DNA from: Pseudomonas gessardii
GTDB lineage: Bacteria > Pseudomonadota > Gammaproteobacteria > Pseudomonadales > Pseudomonadaceae
Assembly: GCF_001983165.1 (NCBI RefSeq)
Contig: NZ_MNPU01000024.1
Span: 16,222 to 80,221 of the forward strand
DNA: 64,000 nt
Direction of reading: 5' to 3'
Made by a program: the position numbers and the translations under genes. Shown here in pieces: positions 1 to 10,026 of the stretch. The notes under the pieces were generated by a model. It worked only from the letters and a program-made list of their open reading frames with translations. It searched no databases and was not told where the DNA came from. Numbering within the stretch: the stretch's first letter is position 1; the number at the start of each line of letters is the position of its first letter.

Positions 1-289
1 CGATGATGCGCCACTGGCCGAGCGCGCTGCCGCCCTGGGCGAATGGTGCAAGGGTTTCCTCACCGGCTTTGGCGTGAATTCCGGCGGCCTGGAACTGAGC
101 ACCGACGCCCAGGAAGTGTTGCAGGACCTGGCAGCCATCTCCCAGGTGCAAGATGCCCTGGAAGAATCCGAAGACGGCGAAGGTGACTACATGGAAGTCA
201 TGGAATACCTGCGCGTCGCGCCGCTGCTGTTGTTCACCGAGACCAAAAAATCGGCTGAACCCGCCGCCATCAAGCCGTCGCTGCACTAA
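1..289 (+). CDS. YgfB/UPF0149 family protein, C-terminal part
   Basis: The reading frame is open from base 2 of the window and ends with TAA at 287-289, so the N-terminus lies outside. The visible 95 residues include the WCKGFLTGFG motif and an acidic stretch (residues EESEDGEGDYMEV). Both are typical of the C-terminal half of YgfB/YecA-like UPF0149 proteins. The family is small, alpha-helical and poorly understood. It lies directly before pepP with a 20-bp gap, and the same pair precedes the ubi genes in other Pseudomonas and enterobacteria, so co-transcription with pepP-ubiH is likely. Family assignment is firm; function is unknown. Confidence 0.88.
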   Translation, partial: DDAPLAERAAALGEWCKGFLTGFGVNSGGLELSTDAQEVLQDLAAISQVQDALEESEDGEGDYMEVMEYLRVAPLLLFTETKKSAEPAAIKPSLH

Positions 290-309
290 GAGAGGGAACC
301 CACCTGCCC

Positions 310-1632
310 ATGATTCATATCCCCAAAGCGGAATACACCCGCCGCCGCAAGGCGCTCATGGCGCAGATGGAACCCAACAGCATCGCGATCCTGCCGGCCG
401 CCGCCGTGGCGATCCGCAACCGTGATGTCGAACACGTCTACCGCCAGGACAGCGACTTCCAGTACCTGAGCGGTTTCCCCGAGCCGCAAGCGGTGATTGT
501 GTTGATGCCTGGGCGCATTCACGGCGAATACGTGCTGTTCTGCCGCGAACGCAATGCCGAGCGCGAATTGTGGGACGGCCTGCGCGCCGGCACCGAAGGC
601 GCGATTCGCGAGTACGGGGCCGACGATGCCTTTCCGATCACCGATATCGACGACATCCTGCCCGGCCTGATCGAAGGCCGCGACCGGGTGTATTCGGCCA
701 TGGGCAGCAATGCCGAGTTCGACCGGCACCTAATGGAGTGGATCAATGTGATCCGCTCCAAGGCGCACCTCGGTGCGCAGCCGCCGAACGAATTCGTTGC
801 CCTGGATCATCTGCTGCACGACATGCGCCTGTATAAATCCGCCGCAGAAGTGAAAGTCATGCGCGAAGCCGCGCGGATTTCCTGCGCGGCCCATATCCGG
901 GCGATGCAGGCCTGCCGCGCCGGGCTGCATGAGTTCAGCCTGGAAGCCGAGCTGGACTACGAGTTCCGCCGGGGCGGGGCGAAGATGCCGGCCTATGGCT
1001 CCATCGTCGCTTCGGGGCGCAACAGTTGCATCCTGCACTACCAGCAGAATGACGCGCTGCTCAAGGACGGCGACCTGGTATTGATCGACGCCGGTTGTGA
1101 GATCGACTGCTATGCCAGCGATATCACCCGGACCTGGCCGGTCAATGGCAAGTTCTCCGCCGAGCAGAAGGCGATCTACGAAATTGTGCTGGCCTCCCAG
1201 GAAGCCGCTTTTGCGCAGATCGCGCCGAACAAGCACTGGAACCAGGCCCATGAGGCAACCGTGCAAGTGATCACCGCCGGGCTGGTGAAGCTGGGCTTGT
1301 TGCAGGGTGAGGTGGACGAGTTGATCGCCAGCGAAGCCTACAAGGCGTTCTATATGCACCGCGCCGGGCACTGGCTGGGCATGGATGTGCATGATGTAGG
1401 CGAGTACAAGGTCGGCGGCGAATGGCGGGTGCTGGAAGTGGGCATGGCCCTGACCGTGGAACCGGGTATCTACATTGCCCCGGACAACCAGAACGTGGCA
1501 AAGAAATGGCGTGGCATAGGCGTGCGCATCGAGGATGACGTGGTGGTGACCAAGCAAGGCTGTGAAATTCTGACCGATGGCGTGCCCAAGGGCGTGGCCG
1601 AGATCGAAGCGCTGATGGCGGCCGCCCGATGA
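310..1632 (+). CDS. pepP: Xaa-Pro aminopeptidase (aminopeptidase P)
   Basis: A 440-residue M24 metallopeptidase of standard length. It removes N-terminal residues preceding proline in the cytoplasm. The N-terminal aminopeptidase-P domain (about 1-130) contains YRQDSDFQYLSGF. The pita-bread catalytic domain shows the expected ligands: LIDAGCEIDCYASDITRTWP (two Asp), HRAGHWLGMDVHDVG (His), EPGIYI (Glu) and RIEDDVVV (Glu). The ATG start follows a GAGAGGGA ribosome site. The stop overlaps the ubiH start (ATGA at 1629-1632), so the two are translationally coupled. Confidence 0.97.
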   Translation: MIHIPKAEYTRRRKALMAQMEPNSIAILPAAAVAIRNRDVEHVYRQDSDFQYLSGFPEPQAVIVLMPGRIHGEYVLFCRERNAERELWDGLRAGTEGAIREYGADDAFPITDIDDILPGLIEGRDRVYSAMGSNAEFDRHLMEWINVIRSKAHLGAQPPNEFVALDHLLHDMRLYKSAAEVKVMREAARISCAAHIRAMQACRAGLHEFSLEAELDYEFRRGGAKMPAYGSIVASGRNSCILHYQQNDALLKDGDLVLIDAGCEIDCYASDITRTWPVNGKFSAEQKAIYEIVLASQEAAFAQIAPNKHWNQAHEATVQVITAGLVKLGLLQGEVDELIASEAYKAFYMHRAGHWLGMDVHDVGEYKVGGEWRVLEVGMALTVEPGIYIAPDNQNVAKKWRGIGVRIEDDVVVTKQGCEILTDGVPKGVAEIEALMAAAR

Positions 1633-2816
1633 GCCGGGTCAACCTGGCCATTATCGGTGGCGGCCTGGTGGGCGCCAGCCTGGCCTTGGCATTGCAGGCC
1701 GGGGCCAAGGCCCGGGGCTGGAAGATCATGCTGATCGAACCCTTCGCCCCCGGCGACAGCTACCAGCCGAGCTACGACGCCCGTTCCTCGGCGCTGTCCT
1801 TTGGCGCGCGGCAGATCTATCAGCGCCTGGGTGTGTGGCAAGACATTTCCCGGCGCGCCGAGCCGATCAAGCAGATCCATGTTTCCGACCGTGGCCGCTT
1901 CTCCACTGCACGCTTGTCGGCGCTCGAAGAGGGTGTGCCGGCCCTGGGCTATGTGGTGGAAAACGCCTGGCTCGGGCAGTGCCTGTGGCAAGGCTTGGAT
2001 AAGGACGTGATCAGTTGGCGTTGCCCGGCCGAAGTCAGCCGCCTGGAACCGCTGGCCGATGGCTACCGCCTGACCCTCAACGACGAAACCGTCATCGAGT
2101 GCGACCTGGCGGTACTGGCCGATGGTGGCCGCTCCGGCCTGCGCGAGCAGTTGGGCATTGGCGTCAAGCAGCGCCCCTACAACCAGAGCGCCCTGATCGC
2201 CAACATCACCCCCAGCGAAGCCCATAACGGCGAGGCCTTCGAGCGTTTCACCGACGATGGCCCGATGGCCTTGCTGCCCCTGGCCGACAACCGTTGCGCG
2301 CTGGTGTGGACCCGCGTCGGCATGGACGCCCAGCGCTTGGCGCAGTTGGATGAACGCAGTTTCCTCAGCGAGTTGCAGGGCGTGTTCGGCTATCGCCTGG
2401 GCACCCTCAAGCAGGTCGGTGCCCGTCACTTGTATCCGCTGACCCTGGTGGAGGCCGAGGAGCAGGTGCGCTCGCACCTGGTGATCCTCGGCAACGCCGC
2501 CCACAGCCTGCACCCGATTGCCGGCCAGGGTTTCAACCTGTCGCTGCGCGATGCCTCTGCCTTGGCCGAGGCCTTGCTGGCCGGGCCGGCGGTGCCGGGC
2601 GACCTGGCGACCTTGCAGGCCTACCGCGAACGCCAGCGCCTGGACCAGCAACTGACCGTGGGCTTCTCCGACCAGGTCACCCGCCTGTTCGGCAGCGGCC
2701 AACCACTGGTCGCCATGGGCCGCAACCTCGGCCTGCTGGGCCTGGACCTGCTGCCGCCGGCCAAACGCTGGTTCGCCCGACAGGCCATGGGCCTGGGCAC
2801 GCGCCCCGATGCGTAA
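1629..2816 (+). CDS. ubiH: 2-octaprenyl-6-methoxyphenol hydroxylase family FAD monooxygenase
   Basis: A 395-residue flavoprotein monooxygenase of ubiquinone biosynthesis. The N-terminal Rossmann motif LAIIGGGLVGASLALALQ binds FAD. The DG motif is LAVLADGGRSGLRE and the second FAD motif is LVILGNAAHSLHPIAGQGFN, the Ubi-type H-P-[IL]-A-G-Q-G-x-N signature. UbiH hydroxylates the benzoquinone ring at C1 in the Ubi metabolon. It overlaps pepP and is followed 97 bp later by a paralogue, ubiI. The pepP-ubiH-ubiI order separates the two: UbiH is the gene next to pepP. Confidence 0.93.
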   Translation: MSRVNLAIIGGGLVGASLALALQAGAKARGWKIMLIEPFAPGDSYQPSYDARSSALSFGARQIYQRLGVWQDISRRAEPIKQIHVSDRGRFSTARLSALEEGVPALGYVVENAWLGQCLWQGLDKDVISWRCPAEVSRLEPLADGYRLTLNDETVIECDLAVLADGGRSGLREQLGIGVKQRPYNQSALIANITPSEAHNGEAFERFTDDGPMALLPLADNRCALVWTRVGMDAQRLAQLDERSFLSELQGVFGYRLGTLKQVGARHLYPLTLVEAEEQVRSHLVILGNAAHSLHPIAGQGFNLSLRDASALAEALLAGPAVPGDLATLQAYRERQRLDQQLTVGFSDQVTRLFGSGQPLVAMGRNLGLLGLDLLPPAKRWFARQAMGLGTRPDA

Positions 2817-2913
2817 GTGGTTGCCCTACGAACACCTTCATGACAGTTGCGCCACCCAGGTGGCGCGAGTCCTTTACCTGCGGCACACGCCGCCAGCGAA
2901 ACAGGCATAAAGC

Positions 2914-4137
2914 ATGGACATGCGCGCAGATGTGCTGATTGTCGGGGCCGGAATGGTCGGAAGCGCCCTGGCGCTGGCGTTGCAGGGCAGTGGCCTGCAG
3001 GTGCTGCTGCTCGATGGCAGCCCAATGAGCGTCAAGCCGTTCGACGCCGATGCACCCTTTGAACCGCGGGTGAGCGCCTTGTCGGCCGCCAGCCAGCGCA
3101 TTCTCGAACGCCTGGGCGTGTGGGACGGCATTGCCAGCCGCCGCGCCAGCCCCTACGGCGAGATGCAGGTGTGGGATGGCAGCGGCACCGGGCAGATCCA
3201 CTTTTCGGCGGCCAGCGTGCATGCCGAGGTGCTGGGGCATATTGTCGAAAACCGTGTGGTCCAGGACGCCCTGCTCGACCGCCTGCACGATTGCGACCTG
3301 GGCCTGCTGGCCAATGCGCGCCTGGAGCAGATGCGTCGCTCCGGCGATGACTGGCTGCTGACCCTGGCCGATGGCCGCACCCTGCGCGCGCCGCTGGTGA
3401 TCGCCGCCGACGGTGCCAACTCGGCCGTGCGCCGCCTGACCGGCACCGCCACCCGTGAATGGGATTACCTGCACCACGCCATCGTCACCAGCGTGCGCAG
3501 CAGCCAACCACACCAGCGCACGGCCTGGCAGCGTTTCACCGACCATGGCCCGCTGGCGTTCCTGCCGCTGGTGCGCGATGGCCAGGACGATTGGTGCTCG
3601 ATCGTCTGGTCGACCACGCCGAGCGAGTCCGAACGCCTGATGGCCCTGGACGACGCAAGCTTCTGCGGTGAACTGGAGCGCGCCTTTGAAGGCCGGCTGG
3701 GCCGCGTGGTCAGTGCCGACCCACGCCTGTGCGTCCCGCTGCGCCAGCGCCACGCCAAGCGCTACGTCGCCGAGGGCCTGGCGCTGATTGGTGATGCCGC
3801 CCACGTTATCCACCCATTGGCGGGGCAGGGCGTGAACCTGGGCTTCCTCGACGCGGCGGTGTTGGCCGAGGTGCTGTTGCAGGCGTCTGAACGCGGTGAA
3901 CGCTTGGCGGATGTGAAGGTGCTCAGCCGCTACGAGCGGCGGCGCATGCCCCACAACCTGGCGCTGATGGCGGCGATGGAGGGCTTTGAACGGCTATTCC
4001 AGGCCGATCAGTTGCCGTTGCGCTGGTTGCGCAATGCCGGGCTGAAGATGGTCGACCAGATGCCTGAGGCCAAGGCCCTGTTTGTGCGACAGGCGCTGGG
4101 TTTGACTGGGGACTTGCCGGATCTGGCCAAGGCCTGA
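2914..4137 (+). CDS. ubiI: UbiI/VisC-type ubiquinone-biosynthesis FAD hydroxylase
   Basis: A 407-residue paralogue of the preceding gene with the same architecture: VLIVGAGMVGSALALALQ at the N-terminus, LVIAADGANSAVRRL (DG motif), and ALIGDAAHVIHPLAGQGVN near residue 295. UbiI/VisC hydroxylates C5 of the ubiquinone precursor ring. In this genus the second gene of the pair is the VisC/UbiI type. Assignment to C5 rather than C6 hydroxylation rests on position and known families, not on a residue that can be read. The 97-bp gap to ubiH holds no obvious terminator, so an operon is plausible. Confidence 0.88.
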   Translation: MDMRADVLIVGAGMVGSALALALQGSGLQVLLLDGSPMSVKPFDADAPFEPRVSALSAASQRILERLGVWDGIASRRASPYGEMQVWDGSGTGQIHFSAASVHAEVLGHIVENRVVQDALLDRLHDCDLGLLANARLEQMRRSGDDWLLTLADGRTLRAPLVIAADGANSAVRRLTGTATREWDYLHHAIVTSVRSSQPHQRTAWQRFTDHGPLAFLPLVRDGQDDWCSIVWSTTPSESERLMALDDASFCGELERAFEGRLGRVVSADPRLCVPLRQRHAKRYVAEGLALIGDAAHVIHPLAGQGVNLGFLDAAVLAEVLLQASERGERLADVKVLSRYERRRMPHNLALMAAMEGFERLFQADQLPLRWLRNAGLKMVDQMPEAKALFVRQALGLTGDLPDLAKA

Positions 4138-4214
4138 GGCCATCTGCCGCACCCTAAAGGGGGGCTCATGCAACATCTCGTAACTTCTGCGGCCAGTGTT
4201 AGGTTGAGATGCTA

Positions 4215-4233
4215 AATGTGAGTCCTTATCATT
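4215..4233 (+). promoter_or_regulatory. Probable Fur box upstream of the iron ABC transporter genes
   Basis: The 19-mer AATGTGAGTCCTTATCATT fits the Fur pattern of AATGAGAAT-n-ATTCTCATT-like sites: AATG on the left, a TTATCATT right half, and perfect AAATG/CATTT outer arms at 4214-4234. It lies 33 bp before the ATG of the iron-binding-protein gene, inside the expected promoter region. The downstream gene is of the ferric-iron SBP family, which makes Fur control the obvious reading. Confidence 0.7.
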
Positions 4234-4265
4234 TGCGCTCACTTTTCCTACGAGAGACCGCACCT

Positions 4266-5270
4266 ATGTTGGCACCCAAGCGCCTCCTGACTGCCCTGGC
4301 ACTCACCCTGATCGCCAGCACCACCGCCCAGGCGGCTGACGAGGTGGTGGTCTACTCCTCTCGTATCGATGAGTTGATCAAGCCGGTCTTCGACGCCTAC
4401 ACCCAGAAAACCGGGGTGAAGGTGAAGTTCATCACCGACAAGGAAGCGCCGCTGATGCAGCGCATCAAGGCCGAAGGTCAGAACGCCACGGCTGACCTGC
4501 TGCTGACCGTCGATGCCGGCAACCTCTGGCAAGCCGAGCAGATGGGCATTCTGCAACCGTTCACCTCCAAGGTGATCGACGCCAATATTCCTGCGCAATA
4601 TCGTGCTGCCAGCCACGCCTGGACCGGCTTGAGCCTGCGGGCGCGGACCATTGCCTACTCCACCGCTCGCGTCAAACCGGGTGAGTTGACCACCTACGAA
4701 GCCCTGGCCGACAAACAATGGGAAGGCCGCCTGTGCCTGCGTACGGCGAAGAAGGTCTACAACCAGTCGCTGACCGCCACCCTGATCGAGACCCATGGCG
4801 CGCAAAAGACCGAGGAGATCATCAAGGGGTGGGTCAACAACCTGTCCACCGACGTGTTCTCCGATGACGTGGCCGTGCTGGAAGCGATCAATGCCGGGCA
4901 ATGCGATGTCGGTATCGTCAACACTTACTACTATGGCCGCCTGCATAAGCAAAAGCCGGACCTGGGCGTCAAACTGTTCTGGCCGAACCAGGGTGACCGT
5001 GGTGTACACGTCAACCTCTCGGGCATCGGCCTGACCCAGTACGCGCCGCACCCGGAAGCCGCCAAGGCCCTGGTGGAATGGATGACCACGCCTGAGGCGC
5101 AGAAGATCTTTGCCGACGTGAACCAGGAGTTCCCGGCCAACCCGGCGGTGCAGCCGTCTGAAGAAGTGGCTGCCTGGGGCAAGTTCAAGGCTGATACCTT
5201 GCCGGTGGAAGTGGCGGGCAAGCGCCAGGCCGAGGCGATTCGCCTGATGGATCGTGCGGGCTGGAACTGA
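4266..5270 (+). CDS. Ferric iron ABC transporter periplasmic substrate-binding protein (FbpA/FutA-like)
   Basis: A 334-residue precursor. The start is placed at the ATG giving MLAPKRLLTALALTL, a Sec signal peptide ending at AQA-AD near residue 23. An earlier in-frame start overlaps the Fur box and is unlikely. The mature protein begins EVVVYSSRIDELIKPVF, the usual opening of FbpA/FutA/AfuA-type type-II binding proteins, and carries paired tyrosines in VNTYYYGRLH, the iron-ligand motif of the family. It should deliver periplasmic Fe3+ to the permease encoded after it. A REPIN lies between the two genes. No ATPase gene is adjacent. Confidence 0.92.
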   Translation: MLAPKRLLTALALTLIASTTAQAADEVVVYSSRIDELIKPVFDAYTQKTGVKVKFITDKEAPLMQRIKAEGQNATADLLLTVDAGNLWQAEQMGILQPFTSKVIDANIPAQYRAASHAWTGLSLRARTIAYSTARVKPGELTTYEALADKQWEGRLCLRTAKKVYNQSLTATLIETHGAQKTEEIIKGWVNNLSTDVFSDDVAVLEAINAGQCDVGIVNTYYYGRLHKQKPDLGVKLFWPNQGDRGVHVNLSGIGLTQYAPHPEAAKALVEWMTTPEAQKIFADVNQEFPANPAVQPSEEVAAWGKFKADTLPVEVAGKRQAEAIRLMDRAGWN

Positions 5271-5299
5271 GTACAATTTGTAAGGCTCCACAAATCTAA

Positions 5300-5386
5300 T
5301 GTGGGAGCTGGCTTGCCTGCGATAGCATCACCCCGGTATCACTGATAAACCGAGGTGTCTGCATCGCAGGCAAGCCAGCTCCCACA
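5300..5386. repeat. REPIN (two inverted REP sequences)
   Basis: TGTGGGAGCTGGCTTGCC... at 5300 is mirrored by ...GGCAAGCCAGCTCCCACA ending at 5386, with a variable centre between. This is the two-REP inverted arrangement known in the P. fluorescens group. It sits between the iron SBP and its permease, where it could change the relative mRNA stability of the two. Confidence 0.92.
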
Positions 5387-5432
5387 ATGTTTTGTGCATG
5401 CCTCCAAATCATCCACTGCTTGAGAATTCCTT

Positions 5433-7049
5433 TTGGCCCACCCCGCCCAACGCCGCTGGTACCTGCCGGTCTTCACTGTCGCCGCCCTGGTGCTGCTGCC
5501 GCTGAGCGTCCTGCTGCTGTCCTGGCAAAGCATCGATACGCAAATCTGGTCGCACCTGTGGGCCACCCAGATGCCGCGTCTGCTGGGCAACACCTTGACC
5601 CTGGTGTTGGGCGTCGGGGTGGGTGTCACGGTGCTGGGCGTGAGCCTGGCGTGGCTGACCAGCCTCTGTGAGTTCCCCGGCCGGCGCTGGCTGGATTGGG
5701 CCTTGATGCTGCCGTTTGCCATCCCGGCCTATGTCCTGGCATTTGTCTTCGTTGGCCTGCTGGACTTCTCCGGGCCGGTACAAACCCTGCTGCGCGAATG
5801 GTTCGGCATGGGCCTGCGCCTGCCGCGTGTGCGTTCGACCAGTGGCGTGATCATCGTGCTGGTGCTGGTGTTCTATCCCTATGTCTACCTGCTGGCGCGT
5901 ACCGCCTTCCTGGCCCAGGGCAAGGGCTTGATGGAAGCGGCGCGGGTGCTGGGTCAATCGCCCTGGCAGGCCTTCTGGCGGGTGGCCCTGCCCATGGCGC
6001 GCCCGGCTGTCGGTGCCGGCGTGGCCCTGGCGTTGATGGAAACCCTGGCGGATTTCGGCGCGGTGTCGGTGTTTAATTTCGATACCTTTACTACCGCCAT
6101 CTACAAGACCTGGTATGGCTTTTTCAGCCTGTCCAGCGCCGCGCAACTGGCGAGCCTGCTGCTGTTGGTGGTGATGCTGGTGCTCTACGGCGAACGCCGG
6201 GCCCGGGGGGCCAGCCGCCCGGGCAATGAGCGACCGCGGGGCAAGGCGCTGTATCACCTGCATGGCTTCAAGGCAGCCGCCGCCACGGGCTGGTGCGCCC
6301 TGGTGTTTGCCTGCGCCTTCGTCATCCCGATGATCCAACTGCTGGCCTGGTTCTGGCAGCGCGGGCGTTTCGACCTCGACGAGCGCTATGCCGGGCTGAT
6401 TGTGCATACCCTCTACCTGGGCGGCATGGCCGCGTTGATCACCGTCAGCGTCGCGTTGCTGTTGGCCTTCGCCAACCGCCTGGCGCCGACCCGGGCCATC
6501 CGTTCCGGGATCAGCCTGGGCAACCTGGGCTACGCCTTGCCGGGGTCGGTCTTGGCAGTGTCGATCATGCTGGCGTTCAGCTATCTGGACCGCGAGCTGG
6601 TGATCCCGGTTTCCAGCTGGTTGGGCGGTGCGGGCAAGCCTTTGTTGCTGGGCAGCCTGTCGGCCCTGGTGATGGCCTATCTGGTGCGCTTCCTGGCCGT
6701 GGCCTATGGCCCGCTGGAAAACAGCCTGGCGCGCATCCGCCCGTCGTTGCCGGAAGCAGCGCGCAGTCTTGGGGTCAGTGGGCCACGACTGTTTTGCAAA
6801 GTGTATCTGCCGCTGTTGCTGCCAGGCACCTTGAGCGCGGCCTTGCTGGTGTTTGTCGATGTGCTCAAGGAAATGCCCGCGACCCTGCTGATGCGCCCGT
6901 TCGGCTGGGATACGCTGGCGGTACGCATCTTTGAGATGACCAGCGAGGGCGAGTGGGCGCGTGCCTCCTTGCCTGCCCTGACCCTGGTATTGGTCGGCCT
7001 GTTGCCGGTCATCGGTTTGATCCGACGTTCGGCCCGACGAATCGGTTAG
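5433..7049 (+). CDS. Ferric iron ABC transporter permease (FbpB-like, fused double permease)
   Basis: A 538-residue inner-membrane protein with about 12 hydrophobic segments. It contains two copies of the binding-protein-dependent permease domain, each with an EAA loop: LMEAARVLGQSPWQAFWRV in the first half and LPEAARSLGVSGPRLFCKV in the second. This duplicated form is typical of FbpB/AfuB iron permeases. The best start is TTG at 5433, with no nearer ATG in frame. It works with the upstream SBP. The cognate ATPase is not encoded here and may be supplied from elsewhere. Confidence 0.92.
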   Translation: MAHPAQRRWYLPVFTVAALVLLPLSVLLLSWQSIDTQIWSHLWATQMPRLLGNTLTLVLGVGVGVTVLGVSLAWLTSLCEFPGRRWLDWALMLPFAIPAYVLAFVFVGLLDFSGPVQTLLREWFGMGLRLPRVRSTSGVIIVLVLVFYPYVYLLARTAFLAQGKGLMEAARVLGQSPWQAFWRVALPMARPAVGAGVALALMETLADFGAVSVFNFDTFTTAIYKTWYGFFSLSSAAQLASLLLLVVMLVLYGERRARGASRPGNERPRGKALYHLHGFKAAAATGWCALVFACAFVIPMIQLLAWFWQRGRFDLDERYAGLIVHTLYLGGMAALITVSVALLLAFANRLAPTRAIRSGISLGNLGYALPGSVLAVSIMLAFSYLDRELVIPVSSWLGGAGKPLLLGSLSALVMAYLVRFLAVAYGPLENSLARIRPSLPEAARSLGVSGPRLFCKVYLPLLLPGTLSAALLVFVDVLKEMPATLLMRPFGWDTLAVRIFEMTSEGEWARASLPALTLVLVGLLPVIGLIRRSARRIG

Positions 7050-7205
7050 GTGCCAGTCCTACGGCTTGAGGCTACAATGCGCGGCATTCGGTGCGGCCCG
7101 TCTTTCGGGCTGGGTTGCTGATTGTGGCTGCGGGCCTTGTATTTCAAGGTGTGTAGCCCGAACGGCAACCGTCCGCACCTTCGCCACGCCCGGAAGGAGA
7201 AACCC

Positions 7206-8288
<1,083 letters not shown>

Positions 8289-8340
8289 CCTTTTCTGGCG
8301 GGCCAATGGCCGCTGACATTTATTTTTGAGGACACAGACT

Positions 8341-8724
8341 ATGAGCGATATCCCTGCCGCACTGCGTTTTGCCGAAAGTCACGAATGGGCACGCCTGGAA
8401 GCGGATGGCAGCGTGACCGTCGGGATCTCCGATCACGCCCAGTCAGCGTTGGGTGATGTGGTTTTTGTTGATTTGGCGGAAGTGGGCAAGGTGTTCGCCG
8501 CAGGCGACGCTGCGGGCGTAGTAGAGTCGGTGAAGGCTGCTTCGGATATTTATTCGCCAGTGTCGGGTGAAGTGATTGCGGTCAACGAGGAATTGACCGA
8601 CACCCCTGAGTTGCTCAATGAAAAACCCTACGAGGCCTGGATCTTCAAACTCAAGCCAAGCAATACCGCCGAACTGGACAAACTGCTGGATGCCGCTGGC
8701 TACAAAGCCGCCACCGACGAATAA
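8341..8724 (+). CDS. gcvH: Glycine cleavage system H protein
   Basis: A 127-residue lipoyl carrier of standard length. The lipoylated lysine lies in GVVESVKAASDIYSPVSGE. The surrounding fold motifs GISDHAQSALGDVVFVDLAEVG are textbook H protein. It carries the aminomethyl group from GcvP to GcvT. ATG 8341 follows TTGAGGACAC. A strong hairpin lies directly after the stop, and the next gene is on the other strand. The P-protein gene (gcvP), expected next in many Pseudomonas, is not in this window. Confidence 0.97.
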   Translation: MSDIPAALRFAESHEWARLEADGSVTVGISDHAQSALGDVVFVDLAEVGKVFAAGDAAGVVESVKAASDIYSPVSGEVIAVNEELTDTPELLNEKPYEAWIFKLKPSNTAELDKLLDAAGYKAATDE

Positions 8725-8734
8725 CACCGCCCGC

Positions 8735-8762
8735 TGCAGGAGCCGGCTTGCCGGCTCCTGCA
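8735..8762. terminator. Convergent hairpin between gcvH and the DegT gene
   Basis: A 12-bp perfect stem (TGCAGGAGCCGG / CCGGCTCCTGCA) with a CTTG loop lies between two convergent genes. It resembles a single REP half (core GCCGGCTTGCCGGC). There is no long T-run, so termination could be Rho-assisted or the element may mainly protect 3' ends. Confidence 0.6.
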
Positions 8763-8766
8763 AAGG

Positions 8767-9906
8767 TCAAGGCTTGAGCGCCTGCTTCACCGCCGCCACA
8801 GCCCGTTCCACATCCGCCTTGGTCATCGCCGTAAACATCGGCAACGACACAATCAAACGCCCAACTCTTTCCGCCACCGGGAACATGCCGTCCTTGAACC
8901 CCTGTGCCCGATACAGGCTCAGCAGGTGGATCGGCGGGTAGTGATAGCCAATGCCCACGCCCTGGGCCTGCATCTGTTCCATGAACGTGGCACGGGCCGG
9001 CAGGCCGTCCGCGCGCTCGGGCAGCACCAACTGGAACAGGTGCCAGTTGCTGTTTTCAAAGTCAGCAGGCGGCAGTTGCGCGCCGTACAGGTGCTCGAAA
9101 TCGTTGCCAAAGCACTCGAAGTAATGCCGGGCCAGCACTTGCCGATGGGCGGTGATCTGCTCGATATGGGCAAACTGGCCCAGGCCGATGGCGGCGGCGA
9201 TATCGGTCATGTTGAACTTGCCGCCCAGTACATCCACGTCCAGGCCATCGAACCCGCTGCGGGTCACGCCTTGCAGGCGGTACTTCTCTGCCAGGCGTGC
9301 TTCTTCTGGGGTGTTCAAGACCAGGCAGCCGCCTTCGGAGCAGGTAATGTTCTTGTTGGCCTGGAAACTGAACGAGACAAAATCCCCGGTGGCACCAATA
9401 CGCTGGCCATCCCAGCTGGAGCCCAGCGCCTGGGCGGCATCCTCGATGATCCGCAGCCCATACTTGTTGGCCAGCGCGTAGAGCATCGGCATGTCCAGCG
9501 GCAGGCCCGCCAGGTAGACCGGAATGATCGCCTTGGTGCGCGGCGTAATGGCCGCCTCCAGTTGCGCCAGGTCTATATTGCGGGTCACCGGGTCAATATC
9601 GGCAAACACGGGCGTGGCGCCGACCTCCAGAATCACGTTGGCCGTTGCCACCCAGGAAATCGGCGTGGTGATCACTTCATCCCCTGGCCCGACACCGGCG
9701 ATGCGCAGGGCAATCTCCATGGTGCAGGTGCCGGAGTTGAAGGTACGTACCGGCCGGCCGCCAAAATAGGCCGACAATTGCGCTTCAAACGCCTGCACCT
9801 TGGGCCCGCTGGTGATCCAGCCGGAACGCAACACATCACCAACCGCCGCAATAGTGGCTTCATCAATGCTAGGTTTTGAAAACGGCAGGAAAGGCAGTTG
9901 GCTCAT
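8767..9906 (-). CDS. DegT/DnrJ/EryC1/StrS (ArnB-like) sugar aminotransferase
   Basis: A 379-residue PLP enzyme. The N-terminal LPFSKPSIDEATIAAVGDVL and SGWITSGPK resemble ArnB. PLP-binding residues are visible as IIEDAAQALGS and the catalytic lysine in SFQANKNITCSEGG. Members transfer an amino group from glutamate to a 4-keto (or 3-keto) nucleotide sugar for lipid A or surface-glycan modification. No other arn or nucleotide-sugar gene is adjacent, so the substrate cannot be inferred. It is solitary on the minus strand, between gcvH and an outer-membrane protein gene. Confidence 0.9.
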   Translation of the reverse strand: MSQLPFLPFSKPSIDEATIAAVGDVLRSGWITSGPKVQAFEAQLSAYFGGRPVRTFNSGTCTMEIALRIAGVGPGDEVITTPISWVATANVILEVGATPVFADIDPVTRNIDLAQLEAAITPRTKAIIPVYLAGLPLDMPMLYALANKYGLRIIEDAAQALGSSWDGQRIGATGDFVSFSFQANKNITCSEGGCLVLNTPEEARLAEKYRLQGVTRSGFDGLDVDVLGGKFNMTDIAAAIGLGQFAHIEQITAHRQVLARHYFECFGNDFEHLYGAQLPPADFENSNWHLFQLVLPERADGLPARATFMEQMQAQGVGIGYHYPPIHLLSLYRAQGFKDGMFPVAERVGRLIVSLPMFTAMTKADVERAVAAVKQALKP

Positions 9907-10026
9907 GATGTTGAAAGCATCCGTTTCAGATAGGCGATAAGTAAAGAAGCAGATCAGTGCCGGTATGGTTGCACGGCCTGACTGAATATAGCCTGTCGCC
10001 TGTGAACGAATTGTCAGCCATGGTGC

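Noticed and set aside
7050..7205. Glycine riboswitch before gcvT
   Set aside because: No recognisable tandem aptamer core; only a small GCCCG/CGGGC hairpin is present in 156 bp.
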